Shown here one piece after another: positions 25,522 through 34,328 of a DNA stretch of 64,000 bases. Origin of the DNA: CAVYXF01 sp963772335 (GTDB lineage: Bacteria; Pseudomonadota; Alphaproteobacteria; Rhizobiales; Rhodomicrobiaceae); the NCBI GenBank assembly GCA_963772335.1, contig CAVYXF010000010.1, positions 310,001-374,000 of the forward strand. Reading direction: 5' to 3'. Under the pieces are notes generated by a model that did no database searches, was not told the DNA's origin, and worked only from the letters and a program-made list of their open reading frames with translations. Position 1 is the first letter of the stretch. Each line of letters starts with the position of its first letter. The translations under genes and the position numbers were made by a program.

Positions 25522-26037
25522 ATGGCGGGGAAGGACAAAGCACCGGTGGTGATCTATAGCGACGGCGCCTGCTCGGGCAATCCCGGGCCGGGTGGCTGGG
25601 GTGCGCTGCTGATTTACGGCAATCACCGCAAGGAGCTGAAAGGCGGCGAGGCGCTCACAACCAACAACCGCATGGAGCTGCGCGCTGCGACCGAGGCTCT
25701 GGACGCGCTAACGCGGCCCTGCACTATCGAGGTGCACACCAACTCGCAATATGTCCGCAACGGCATCATGCAGTGGATTCACCGCTGGAAGGCGAATGGC
25801 TGGCGCACGGCAGGCAAGGACCCGGTGAAGAACGAGGATCTCTGGCGGCGGCTGGACGAGGCAAGCCAGCGGCATCAGATCACCTGGCATTGGGTGAAGG
25901 GTCATGCCGGCCATGAGGAGAACGAGCGCGCCGATGCGCTCGCGCGCGAAGGCATGAAGCCATTCTTGAAGAAGAAGACCAAAGCTTCTGCTCCGATTGG
26001 GGATGAATCGGGCGAAGAACCAGCGGGCGGAAGCTGA
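25522..26037 (+). CDS. rnhA: Ribonuclease HI with Asp-to-Asn change at a catalytic position
   Basis: A 171-residue RNase HI, which cuts the RNA strand of RNA-DNA hybrids. ATG at 25522 has gagga just upstream and is preferred to GTG at 25513. It aligns along its whole length with the E. coli type: IYSDGACSGNPGPGG (Asp14), NNRMELRAA (Glu52), WIHRWKANGWRTA, VKGHAGHEENERADALA (Asp138). The third metal-binding Asp, in the TDSQYV motif (E. coli Asp70), is Asn74 here (HTNSQYV, codon aac at 25741). Such a change is known to abolish activity in the E. coli enzyme. A basic C-terminal extension follows (KPFLKKKTK). Confidence 0.93.
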   Translation: MAGKDKAPVVIYSDGACSGNPGPGGWGALLIYGNHRKELKGGEALTTNNRMELRAATEALDALTRPCTIEVHTNSQYVRNGIMQWIHRWKANGWRTAGKDPVKNEDLWRRLDEASQRHQITWHWVKGHAGHEENERADALAREGMKPFLKKKTKASAPIGDESGEEPAGGS

Positions 26038-26048
26038 ACCCTAAAGCA

Positions 26049-26081
26049 GTAGCCCCGATGGAGCGAAGCGTAATCCGGGAT
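26049..26081 (+). repeat. REP-like palindromic repeat, copy 1
   Basis: A 33-base imperfect palindrome (gtagccccgatggagcgaag and so on, ending aatccggga) that matches the reverse complement of the element at 26179-26210 at all but a few positions. Such elements are scattered between genes in many rhizobial genomes. It starts 11 bases after rnhA. Confidence 0.7.
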
Positions 26082-26178
26082 AAGATTAGTAAATATTCCA
26101 CTTAACCGGGGCAAGCACGAGCTGGCGAGCGATGCGATCTCCAAGAACCATGATGAATTCCGCGCGTGCTGCTGTTGA

Positions 26179-26210
26179 ACCCGGATTTCGCTTCGCTCCA
26201 TCCGGGCTAC
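26179..26210 (-). repeat. REP-like palindromic repeat, copy 2 (inverted)
   Basis: An inverted partner of copy 1, 97 bases away. The cccggat and atccggg arms make each copy a hairpin, and the two copies could also pair with each other. It lies between the convergent rnhA and peroxiredoxin genes, where it may act as a transcription stop or mRNA stabiliser. Confidence 0.7.
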
Positions 26211-26285
26211 CCGCTACCCGCGAATAAGAAGCGAAGTTTAGCGGTATCGGCTCTTGGCCGATACCAAACGACAGATGCCGCAATA

Positions 26286-26771
26286 TCAAAGCGCCTCCAG
26301 CAGGGCCTCTGCCGCGCTTTTCTCGGCCTTGCTCGGCACATCCTCGACATTCAGGAGCTTGACGATCCCGTCCTCGATCAGCATCGCATAGCGCTTCGAA
26401 CGCAGGCCAAGACCGGCGGCCGAGCCGTCGTGCTCCAGACCAAGCGCGCGCGCGAAATCGGCGTTGCCGTCCGCGAGAAACAGGATCTTATCGTCCGCAC
26501 CCGTCGATCTTGCCCAGGCATCGAGCACGAACACATCGTTCACCGCCGTGCAGGCGATGGTGTCGATCCCTTTGGCTTTGAAGCTGTCGGCGCTCGTCAG
26601 AAAGCCGGGCAAATGGCTGTTGCTGCAGGTGGGCGTGAAAGCCCCGGGCACGGCGAACAGCACGACCCGCTTGCCTGCAAAGATATCGTCCGTGGTTCTG
26701 ACGGCGGTGCCCGAGGGTGTCATAATGCGAAAGGTCGCGTCGGGCAGGCGGCTTCCAATGGCAACAGCCAT
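26286..26771 (-). CDS. Peroxiredoxin (Prx5 family)
   Basis: A 161-residue thiol peroxidase of the Prx5/type II group. The peroxidatic Cys is in FAVPGAFTPTCSNSHLPGF; ACTAVNDVFVLDAW and LFLADGNADFARALGLEHD follow as expected. No glutaredoxin domain is fused. The start at 26771 follows gggag; the frame continues upstream but is not family-like. It would reduce peroxides with electrons from glutaredoxin or thioredoxin. Confidence 0.93.
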   Translation of the reverse strand: MAVAIGSRLPDATFRIMTPSGTAVRTTDDIFAGKRVVLFAVPGAFTPTCSNSHLPGFLTSADSFKAKGIDTIACTAVNDVFVLDAWARSTGADDKILFLADGNADFARALGLEHDGSAAGLGLRSKRYAMLIEDGIVKLLNVEDVPSKAEKSAAEALLEAL

Positions 26772-26838
26772 GGCAAATCTCCCTATTTGGCTGCCGAACC
26801 GGCCGCCCAGATGTCCAACATGCCACAATCCGCGCGCA

Positions 26839-27711
26839 TCATTTCACGGGCGAGGTGCTTTCGCAACTGCCCTGGTCAGAGACAGTGGTGAAGGTCAGCG
26901 GCTTCTCCTGGAGGGCGGGAACGCCCTCTGCTGGCAGGAAAAAAAGGTAGGTGGCGCGGCCGGGGCTGGTCACCTCCTCCGGCGCGGGCGCGCCAAGCCC
27001 GGCCTCCGGGGGCGCCTCGACCATCAGGTCGCGGCCTTCCACACGGGGATCGAAGGCAGTTTCGACGCGCAGCGCCGGCCCATCGGCCGCTTTGGTGAGC
27101 GTCGCCGAAACGAAACGATGCGGGCAGGCAGTCCCCGGCTCCTGCTTGCGCGGCACGCGCGCGAGCGTAGCGAGAACCGCCGCGCGGTCGCTGCCCTTTA
27201 CCGGCCTATCCATATCGAGGCTGAGCTGCGCCTCGACGGGCATGCAGATGTCCTTGCAGATACCATAGGCGATGGCGAGATTGAGGCTTACCGGCTTCTC
27301 TTCAGCGTCGGGCGTGACCAGCACAGGCAGCACCAGGCGGCTCTTATAGCCGATCGAGGTCCCCTCGATTTCGCGGAAGCGGACCGGGGCCGGCCATAGC
27401 ACCTCGGCCGCCTTGAGGTTGGCCGATTCATCCCATGAGAATGAGGGTGGAATGCCCTCGCCGGGGGTGCGCCAATAGGTTTTCCAGCCCGGCTCGAGCA
27501 GGATTTCAATGGCGGCGACAGAGCGGGTTTGCCCGTCCCGCTCAACCGTCCCGGCGGTCAGGAGACGGATGCGCGTATGCGGCGCTTCATAGGTCAAAGG
27601 CGGCGCGCCGGTTTGGGCTGCGCTTGGCAGGGCACCGCTGCAGGCCAGCGCCATCAAGAATGCGCCACAGCATGAAACTCGCAGGAGCCGAAAGACGTTC
27701 AACCGATGCAT
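26839..27711 (-). CDS. Periplasmic DsbD alpha-domain-like (ScsB-type) protein
   Basis: A 290-residue exported protein with a signal peptide ending near SAAQT. It has the fold signature of the N-terminal periplasmic domain of DsbD/ScsB: EPGWKTYWRTPGEGIPPSFSWDES, then PVLVTP and the two-cysteine motif YGICKDICMPVEAQLSL. The transmembrane and thioredoxin domains of DsbD are missing, so it is a stand-alone domain, probably passing electrons to a periplasmic or cytochrome-maturation partner. It is 67 bases upstream of the peroxiredoxin in the same direction. Confidence 0.8.
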   Translation of the reverse strand: MHRLNVFRLLRVSCCGAFLMALACSGALPSAAQTGAPPLTYEAPHTRIRLLTAGTVERDGQTRSVAAIEILLEPGWKTYWRTPGEGIPPSFSWDESANLKAAEVLWPAPVRFREIEGTSIGYKSRLVLPVLVTPDAEEKPVSLNLAIAYGICKDICMPVEAQLSLDMDRPVKGSDRAAVLATLARVPRKQEPGTACPHRFVSATLTKAADGPALRVETAFDPRVEGRDLMVEAPPEAGLGAPAPEEVTSPGRATYLFFLPAEGVPALQEKPLTFTTVSDQGSCESTSPVK

Positions 27712-27856
27712 AATGACCCGTTAGCTGATTCCCTTAGTCAATTAAGGAGAATAAACATATCCGTCGCGTTTTCGGGTTGGTTTGTCCGGGGGAAAGGGCT
27801 TGCCGCCGGACTAAGTCTCTTCACAGAGCCCGTTCGAACCGGGTAATCTACGGATC

Positions 27857-28471
27857 ATGACCCAAAGTGAGCTCCACGACGATGCCCGAGAAGGCAATGG
27901 CTATCTGGATGGCCAGCTTCTGCTTGCCATGCCTGCCATGGTTGACCCGCGTTTTGCCCGTGCGGTGATCTACATGTGCGCTCACTCCCCCGATGGAGCG
28001 ATGGGGATCGTCCTCAATCAGCGGGCGCCCCACATCACCTTCCCCAAGCTCCTTGAGCAGCTCGACATCGAGATTCCGTCAAGCGGTGCCATTACCCTGC
28101 CGCTGGACAAGATGGCGGTGCATTTTGGCGGGCCGGTGGAAACCGGGCGCGGCTTTGTGCTGCATACGTCGGATTATTATGTCGCCGACAGCACGCTGCC
28201 GATCGACGAGAGCGTTTGCCTGACCGCCACAATCGATATTCTGCGCGCCATCGCCTCCGGCTCCGGCCCGACGCGCTCACTTCTGGCGCTCGGCTATGCG
28301 GGATGGGCGCCGGGGCAGCTCGAGAGCGAGATCCATGCCAATGGCTGGCTCACCTGTCCGGCCGATGTCGACATCATCTTCGACAACAACCTCGACGCCA
28401 TGTATGAGCGGGCGCTTGCCAAGCTCGGCGTCCACCCCTCCTTCCTGGTGAATGACGCCGGTCACGCCTGA
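27857..28471 (+). CDS. YqgE/AlgH family protein (UPF0301)
   Basis: A 204-residue protein of a widespread family whose role is not settled. It shows the family signatures LDGQLLLAMPAMVDPRFARAV, MGIVLNQ, VHFGGPVETGRGFVLHT, LALGYAGWAPGQLESEI and NGWLTCPADVDIIFD. No signal peptide or membrane segment is seen. It is divergent from the DsbD-like gene and is followed after 39 bases by the VOC protein gene. Confidence 0.93.
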   Translation: MTQSELHDDAREGNGYLDGQLLLAMPAMVDPRFARAVIYMCAHSPDGAMGIVLNQRAPHITFPKLLEQLDIEIPSSGAITLPLDKMAVHFGGPVETGRGFVLHTSDYYVADSTLPIDESVCLTATIDILRAIASGSGPTRSLLALGYAGWAPGQLESEIHANGWLTCPADVDIIFDNNLDAMYERALAKLGVHPSFLVNDAGHA

Positions 28472-28510
28472 TATGGCGTGCGGGAAGTCCCACCCTGGTT
28501 AGAACACAGC

Positions 28511-28888
28511 ATGAGTCCGCCCGCCGACATTCATCACACCAGCTTTGTGCTTGCCGTTCCCGACGCCGTCGAAACGGCCGGGTGGTGGGTCGATGTGATG
28601 GGCTTCAGCAAGACATTTGAAATCGAGGGCTGGGTCTTCGTTTCGCGCGGCATCTGCCATCTCCGGCTTGGCAGCTGCCCGGACGCATTGTCGCCACGAG
28701 GCCTCGGGGATCATGCCTATTTCGGCTATATCGAATTGGACGGCATTGACGCCTATCACGCGGCGATCAGCGGCAGGGGCGCTCGCATCCGCTTCCCACC
28801 GAGGGATCAGCCGTGGGGCATGCGCGAGATGGCCATCGAGACGCCGGACGGTCACCGCATCATGTTCGCCGAAAGAGTTAAGAGGTAA
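28511..28888 (+). CDS. VOC-family (glyoxalase/bleomycin-resistance-like) protein
   Basis: A 125-residue protein of one vicinal-oxygen-chelate unit: IHHTSFVLAVPDAVETAGWWVDVMGF at the start, then YIELDGIDAYHAAI and METPDGH-like IETPDGHRIMFAER with the typical metal-ligand Glu near the end. ATG at 28511 is used because it begins the domain; the frame opens at 28478. Substrate unknown; these proteins range from lyases and dioxygenases to antibiotic-binding proteins. Confidence 0.75.
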   Translation: MSPPADIHHTSFVLAVPDAVETAGWWVDVMGFSKTFEIEGWVFVSRGICHLRLGSCPDALSPRGLGDHAYFGYIELDGIDAYHAAISGRGARIRFPPRDQPWGMREMAIETPDGHRIMFAERVKR

Positions 28889-28933
28889 GTCACTGCTCGT
28901 GGCGACGGCGGGCAACTCCGTCGTGACCCGCAA

Positions 28934-31900
28934 TCAGCTCGACTGGCTGCGTCGGCGGCGCTCCCGCGGGGGTTGCGGTTCGCCCGGGTAGCCGGCGACG
29001 GTCTCGGCCTCCTCTCCAGGCGTGGGCCGGCGGATGGGACGTTCTACCTGCGACAGGCGGCTGCGCAGCACTTGCGGGTCATCTTCCGTTATCGGCATTC
29101 CCACGCCGTCAGTGCGGGCAGCCTCCGCTGTTGCGGCTTCGAATCTGCGCGCCGCGATATCCGCCTTGCGCAGCGCCTGTTTGCTGGACAACGAACGGAA
29201 CGCCCCAGAGATCGAGGCGGCGGCCTTGTCCTTCTTCTGCGCTGACGAGCGGGCGAAACGGCTGAGGCGGCGGAAAAGCCCGAGCTTGTGCTTCTTCGGC
29301 GGTGCGAACCGTTCATCCGTACTGGTCAGAGCCGGCAGCCCGGAGCGGATTTCCCCCTCAGCGACCTCGGCATGCGCCGCCGGCATCTCCTCCGGTTCGA
29401 CACGGCCGGGAGGTGAAGGAACATCCTTCCTCTTCTTTTTCTCGCGCTTCTCTTCGCGCTTGGTGTTGCGGGCGAGCGCATTGAGCAGGTTCATCACCTC
29501 GCGCTCGCTCATCGGCTCGCCAAAGTAGAAGCCTTGCGCATATTCACAGCCGAGCGCGCGCAGGTAAGCAACATCGTCCTCGCGCTCGATGCCGACCGCC
29601 ACCACGTCCTTGCCGAGCTCGCGGGCCATGGCGAGAGCGGCGCGCAGGATCACCGCGCCGGATTTGTTGTCATTGCCGTGCATGACCAGCGAGCGATCGA
29701 TCTTGATGGTATCGACGGCGAGGCGATGCAGATAGGCGAGCGAGGAGTAGCCGGCGCCGAATTCGTCGAGCGACAGGCCGGCCCCTAAACCTTTCATCCA
29801 GTCGAGAATTTCGATGGCCTGCTCGGGGTTCTCCATGATCAGCGATTCGGTCACTTCGAGCCTGAGGCACCCCTTTGGCACGCTCTCCCGGCCGATGATC
29901 AGGCGCAGATCCTGCACGAGCTCCTGTTTGAAGAGATGGCGCGATGAGATGTTGATGGAGACGAACAGCGGGTCCTCGGCGCGCAGCAAAGTGCGATGCC
30001 AGCGGGCGACCTGGCGCACGCCGCGCTCCATGACGTAGCTCGACAGTTCAGTGATGAAGCCGGTCTCCTCGGCCACGGGCATGAACTCGGCGGCGGGCAG
30101 GGTGCCGAGCTTGGGATGCTCCCAGCGCACCAGCGCCTCGAATCCGGCGAGCTGCTCGTCGCCGAGCCGCATCACGGGCTGATAGTAGACGCGGATCTGC
30201 CGCTTTTCGATGGCCTGCTTCAGCTCGGTCTCAATACCCTCGCGCTCGTCCCGCTCGCCGCGCATCTCCGGCTTGTGGAGCTCGATGCGGTCAGCGCCAG
30301 AGCGCTTGGCACGGTACATCGCCGTTTCCGACTCGCGCAGCAGGTCTGCGGGTGAGGATTGCTGGCCATCATAAACCGCGATGCCGATCGAGCCGGTCAG
30401 CACCACGTCGCGCCCAGCGATCTTCATCGGGGCGCGCAGGGAGCGGCGCACGCGCTCGGCAAGGAGGGCGATATGGCGCGGCTCGGTCTCGGCCGAGAGC
30501 AGGACGCCAAACTGCTCGCCGCCAATGCGCGCCAGGGTGTCCTGCGGGCCGAGGTGACGGGCAAGGCGGCGGGAAATGGTGAGCAGCATCGAATCGGAGA
30601 CGGTGAAATCGGCGGTACGGCTCAGCGTCTTGAAAGTGTCGATATCGATGAACAGGATCGTCGGCTTCGAGCCGTCCTCAGCGGCGCGCGCGACGGCGCA
30701 ATAGACGCGGTCGAGGAACAGCTCGCGGTTCGGCAGACCGGTCAGGCTATCATGAATGGCGTTATGCAGGAGACGTTCCTGGGCGCGCTTCTGCGCGGTG
30801 ATGTCGCGAAGCAGGCCCGCGCAGCGCAGCGTGCGGCTCTGGCGTGAGGCAACGGCCTGGGCGCGCAGCTCATACCAGAGATAGCTGCCATCGGCGCGGC
30901 GCATGCGGAAATCAGTCGTGATGTCGCCGCCCTGGCGCTCGCGGATGGTCCACAGGATCAGCCGCATTCGCTCCCGGTCGGAGGCATGGAGATGCTGCAG
31001 CCAGTCCTCGACATTGCCGCGCACGGTGCCAGCTGGATGGCCGAGCGAGGCGTCGATCTCCGGGCCGACGAAAATATCGTCGCGCCGCGTATTCCATTCC
31101 CACACCGAAGCTCCTGAAGCTTCTAGCGCAAGCACCCGCAACTGGAACTGGCCGGCGTCCTCGCCATAAATCGGATCGACGTTGTGAAAGGCATATTGCG
31201 TGACGGTGAAGGAGAGCAGGCCGACGATCAGCACGAGCCCGGCATCCAGCGCCGGCACCACGACGTCGCCGGACAGTTTACCTAGGATGGCCACCGCGAC
31301 GCCGAACGTCCAGACCAGGAACAGGAGCCACGTTGGCAGCAGCGACAGCGCTCGCTCCTGTCCTCGGAGCGCAAAAAAGGTGAGCAGCAAACTGCCAATC
31401 GCCGTGATCGGCAGATAGGAGAGGCGCGCAAGCCCCGCCGCAAGCTTGGAATCGATCACCGACAGGCCGACGAGGCCGAGCTGGGCGGCCACCCATCCTG
31501 CGAACAGCACGGCGAAAAATGTATGCCACAGCCTCAGCCGCAAGAACACATAGAGGAACAGCACCATGCTGGCTGCGACGGCGGCTTCGGTCGCGGCCCG
31601 GTAGGAGGCGTTATCTTCCGGGGAAAGCTTGAACAGCTTGTGCCAGAAGCCGAAATCGACGCACAGATAAGCGACCACACTCCAGGCGACGAGGGCCGCG
31701 GCGGGAAACAGCGTCTTATGATTGGCGCCGAAAATCGCGGTGAGATAGAGCGCTAGCACGCCGGCTATGCCGAGCAGGATACCGTTGAACAGCGTCAGAT
31801 CGACGGTCTTACGGCCCAGTGTCGACGGGTTGGCGAGATAAAGCCTGGGAAAATCTGGGGAACTCAGCTCGACGATGTAGGTCACCGTCGATCCGGGCTC

Positions 31901-32407
31901 CAGCACCAGGCGGAAGATGTCGGAATAGTCGCTTTGGACGCGCTCCGGACGAAAGCCCAGCGACACGGTGACATTGGCGATGCGCGGCGCGTCGAGATCC
32001 GGCCAGATCACCTTCGAGCCGATGAGGTCGTAACGCTGTGCCATCAGCCAGAGCGAGACCGTCTGGTCCGTGGGGTTGTTCAGCGCGAACACCACCCAGT
32101 TCGGATTGGTGCCCTCGGTCTTAGCGGAAACCGACATCCGCCCGGCAACGCCATCGGGACCCGGCGCGGTTTCGACGCTGAGGTGATCGCCGCGCCCTTC
32201 GTAGAGCTCACCCAGCAGGGAAATATCGATACGCTCCTGATCGGGGCCGATGACGATCGCCTCGACAGCGCGGGCCGGCGAGGCGCCGACGAGAACATAG
32301 CAGAATACGAGCAGGACGATGCAGGGCAACACGGCCCGCAAAGCGGACGCTGCCCGGAGCAGGCCGGCCCGGTGGACGAAGTCCCTCGTCCAAGAGGTAG
32401 TTGCCAT
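28934..32407 (-). CDS. Membrane-bound GGDEF/EAL protein with 7TM-DISM and PAS domains
   Basis: A 1157-residue protein. After an N-terminal membrane helix (about 20-46) comes a DISM-like periplasmic domain (about 50-200), seven hydrophobic segments (about 203-405), a PAS domain (about 425-540), GGDEF (about 545-705), EAL (about 715-970) and a charged, proline-rich C-terminal tail of about 180 residues. The GGDEF motif reads GGEQF, so cyclase activity is doubtful. EAL is kept (GFEALVRWEHP), with NISSRHL, EVTES and DTIKIDRSLV, but the usual DDFG is DEFG and the A-E-G-V-E motif has Val at its first Glu (VVAVGIE). Phosphodiesterase activity is therefore uncertain and a c-di-GMP-binding role possible. 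The start at 32407 lies 34 bases after the GNAT gene. Confidence 0.88.
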   Translation of the reverse strand: MATTSWTRDFVHRAGLLRAASALRAVLPCIVLLVFCYVLVGASPARAVEAIVIGPDQERIDISLLGELYEGRGDHLSVETAPGPDGVAGRMSVSAKTEGTNPNWVVFALNNPTDQTVSLWLMAQRYDLIGSKVIWPDLDAPRIANVTVSLGFRPERVQSDYSDIFRLVLEPGSTVTYIVELSSPDFPRLYLANPSTLGRKTVDLTLFNGILLGIAGVLALYLTAIFGANHKTLFPAAALVAWSVVAYLCVDFGFWHKLFKLSPEDNASYRAATEAAVAASMVLFLYVFLRLRLWHTFFAVLFAGWVAAQLGLVGLSVIDSKLAAGLARLSYLPITAIGSLLLTFFALRGQERALSLLPTWLLFLVWTFGVAVAILGKLSGDVVVPALDAGLVLIVGLLSFTVTQYAFHNVDPIYGEDAGQFQLRVLALEASGASVWEWNTRRDDIFVGPEIDASLGHPAGTVRGNVEDWLQHLHASDRERMRLILWTIRERQGGDITTDFRMRRADGSYLWYELRAQAVASRQSRTLRCAGLLRDITAQKRAQERLLHNAIHDSLTGLPNRELFLDRVYCAVARAAEDGSKPTILFIDIDTFKTLSRTADFTVSDSMLLTISRRLARHLGPQDTLARIGGEQFGVLLSAETEPRHIALLAERVRRSLRAPMKIAGRDVVLTGSIGIAVYDGQQSSPADLLRESETAMYRAKRSGADRIELHKPEMRGERDEREGIETELKQAIEKRQIRVYYQPVMRLGDEQLAGFEALVRWEHPKLGTLPAAEFMPVAEETGFITELSSYVMERGVRQVARWHRTLLRAEDPLFVSINISSRHLFKQELVQDLRLIIGRESVPKGCLRLEVTESLIMENPEQAIEILDWMKGLGAGLSLDEFGAGYSSLAYLHRLAVDTIKIDRSLVMHGNDNKSGAVILRAALAMARELGKDVVAVGIEREDDVAYLRALGCEYAQGFYFGEPMSEREVMNLLNALARNTKREEKREKKKRKDVPSPPGRVEPEEMPAAHAEVAEGEIRSGLPALTSTDERFAPPKKHKLGLFRRLSRFARSSAQKKDKAAASISGAFRSLSSKQALRKADIAARRFEAATAEAARTDGVGMPITEDDPQVLRSRLSQVERPIRRPTPGEEAETVAGYPGEPQPPRERRRRSQSS

Positions 32408-32441
32408 AACTACGGCCCCCTGCCTGTCTCGCCTGACGCCA

Positions 32442-33029
32442 TCAGCCGCGTATGTCGCCCTCGACCACCCCAAAAAGCAGGTGGTCCTGCCATATTCCAT
32501 TGATGCGCAGATATTCCCGCGCCAGCCCCTCATATTTGAAGCCGCAGTTTTCCAGAAGCTTGCGTGACGGCTCGTTGCTGGGAAGACATGCGGCCTCCAG
32601 CCGGTGGAAGCCGAGCGTGTGGAACACGAAAGGAATGATCGCGCCCAAAGATGAGGTCATCAGCCCGCGGCGCGCATAAGGCTTGCCGATCCAATAGCCG
32701 ACCGAAATCGATTGGCTCACCCCGCGCCGCGCATTGCTGAGCGTAATGCCTCCCACGAGCTTCGAATTATCTGCCCTGAAGATGAAGAAGGCATAGCCCA
32801 ATCCCTCGCGCATGTCGCGCTGGTAATAGCGAAGGCGCCGCCGGAAGGCGGAGCGGGAGAGCTCATCATGCGCCCATTCCGGCTCCCAGGGTTTGAGGAA
32901 CGCCTCGCTCATGCCCCTCAGCGCCGCCCATTCGGCATGGTCGGCCATCTGCGGTGGCCGCATGAACACCCGCTCCCCGCGCACAACTGGACCCCCATCG
33001 ACCAGAGGCACTGAGCGCAGAAAAGCCAT
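32442..33029 (-). CDS. GNAT acetyltransferase, RimJ/RimL type
   Basis: A 195-residue N-acetyltransferase. It has RPPQMADHAEWAALR at the start, the GYWIGKPYARRGLMTSSLGAI acetyl-CoA loop and HTLGFHRLEAACLPSNEPSRKLLENCGF near the end, as in RimJ/RimL enzymes that acetylate the N termini of ribosomal proteins or small amines. It is 18 bases downstream of the M16 peptidase gene in the leftward group thrC-M16-GNAT-GGDEF/EAL. The actual substrate cannot be inferred. Confidence 0.9.
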   Translation of the reverse strand: MAFLRSVPLVDGGPVVRGERVFMRPPQMADHAEWAALRGMSEAFLKPWEPEWAHDELSRSAFRRRLRYYQRDMREGLGYAFFIFRADNSKLVGGITLSNARRGVSQSISVGYWIGKPYARRGLMTSSLGAIIPFVFHTLGFHRLEAACLPSNEPSRKLLENCGFKYEGLAREYLRINGIWQDHLLFGVVEGDIRG

Positions 33030-33047
33030 GTCCTCAATCTCCCGGAG

Positions 33048-34328
33048 TCAATGCACCATGGTGCGGGCCGCGCTTTGCGCAATAGCGGACTGCAACCTCT
33101 CCGATACACCTTTTGGGCCGACGCTCGCCGTCACCGGCTGAGGGGCGATCAGAAAACCCGCGCCGAGTGCACCGACATCGGCACTCGTCACGTTTTCAAT
33201 TCGCCCGATCAACTCGGCGGTCTCCAGCGGATGGCCGAACAGCAGCGTGTCGCGCGCGATCTGCGAGGCGCGCGCCTCCGAACTTTCGAGACTCATTAAG
33301 AGCGAGGCCTTCAGCTGTGCCTTCGCCCGCGCAAGCTCGCTCTCGTCCGGGCCGTCGGTCGCGACCTTGTACAGCTCACCCATGATAACACCGACCAGCT
33401 CCTCTACCTGGTTCGGTCCCGTGGCGGCATGCATGCCGAACAGACCGCTGTCGGAGAACCCCCAGGCAAAGGCGTGAATATCATAGCATAGTCCACGCCG
33501 CTCCCGCGCTTCCTGAAACAGCCGCGAAGACATACCCCCGCCGAGCAGCACGGAATAGACCAGCGCTGTGAAATAAGCATCGGCCCGGAAGGATGGCCCC
33601 TCGAAGGCGATAACGATGTGACTTTGCTCAAAGCGGCGCGACAGGCTCCTGTGTCCCCCGCCATAACGCGCCGGCTCGAAGGACCGTTCCCCACTGACAG
33701 ACAGGTCGGCGAACAGCGCCTCGGCGCGGCGGACGATGTCGTCATGGTCGGTGGCGCCGGCCGCACCCAGCACCATGCGCGGCGTCGAATAGGCCGCATT
33801 GCGGTAGGCGATGAGGCCGTCACGCGACATGGTGCGCACGCTGGTCGGCGTGCCGAGAATCGTGCGCCCGAGCGGCTGGCCGGGAAAGGCGGCTTCCTGC
33901 GCCAGCTCGAAAACGAGGTCGTCGGGCGCGTCCTGCACCGAGGCGATCTCCTGCAGGATCACCTCTTTCTCCCTGGCGAAGTCTTCCTCGGCGAAGGAGG
34001 GGTTCTGCAGGATATCAGCCAAAATATCGAGAGCCAGGGGCACGTTCTCCTTGAGCACCCGCGCGAAATAGTCCGTGGTCTCGAAACTGGTGAGCGCGTT
34101 CAGTCCGCCGCCGACGGCCTCGATCTCTTCGGCGATCTGGCGTGCCGAGCGCGTGGTTGTGCCTTTGAAGGCCATATGTTCCAGCATGTGGGCAAGGCCA
34201 TGCTCATGCGGTAGCTCGGCGCGCGCACCGGTTGCGACCCACATGCCCAGAGAGGTCGTCTCCAGATGCGGCATCTGCTGCGTCACGACGCGCAGGCCAT
34301 TCGGCAAGGTGGTGGTCTGGATGCTCAT
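33048..34328 (-). CDS. M16-family zinc peptidase (processing-peptidase-like)
   Basis: A 426-residue metallopeptidase of the family that includes the mitochondrial processing peptidase beta subunit and rickettsial/rhizobial homologues. The inverted zinc motif is HMLEHMAFKG, with the third ligand Glu in the ILQEIASVQD region. A second, inactive-type half has the Arg-Tyr pair region near LCYDIHAFAW. There is no signal peptide. The start overlaps the thrC stop by four bases (ATGA), an arrangement conserved in alphaproteobacteria. Its physiological substrate is not established. Confidence 0.93.
   Translation of the reverse strand: MSIQTTTLPNGLRVVTQQMPHLETTSLGMWVATGARAELPHEHGLAHMLEHMAFKGTTTRSARQIAEEIEAVGGGLNALTSFETTDYFARVLKENVPLALDILADILQNPSFAEEDFAREKEVILQEIASVQDAPDDLVFELAQEAAFPGQPLGRTILGTPTSVRTMSRDGLIAYRNAAYSTPRMVLGAAGATDHDDIVRRAEALFADLSVSGERSFEPARYGGGHRSLSRRFEQSHIVIAFEGPSFRADAYFTALVYSVLLGGGMSSRLFQEARERRGLCYDIHAFAWGFSDSGLFGMHAATGPNQVEELVGVIMGELYKVATDGPDESELARAKAQLKASLLMSLESSEARASQIARDTLLFGHPLETAELIGRIENVTSADVGALGAGFLIAPQPVTASVGPKGVSERLQSAIAQSAARTMVH

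Noticed and set aside
27815..27845. tRNA-like T-arm sequence (cccgttcgaaccggg)
   Set aside because: Only the T-arm-like piece is present. There is no acceptor stem, anticodon arm or CCA-proximal pairing around it.
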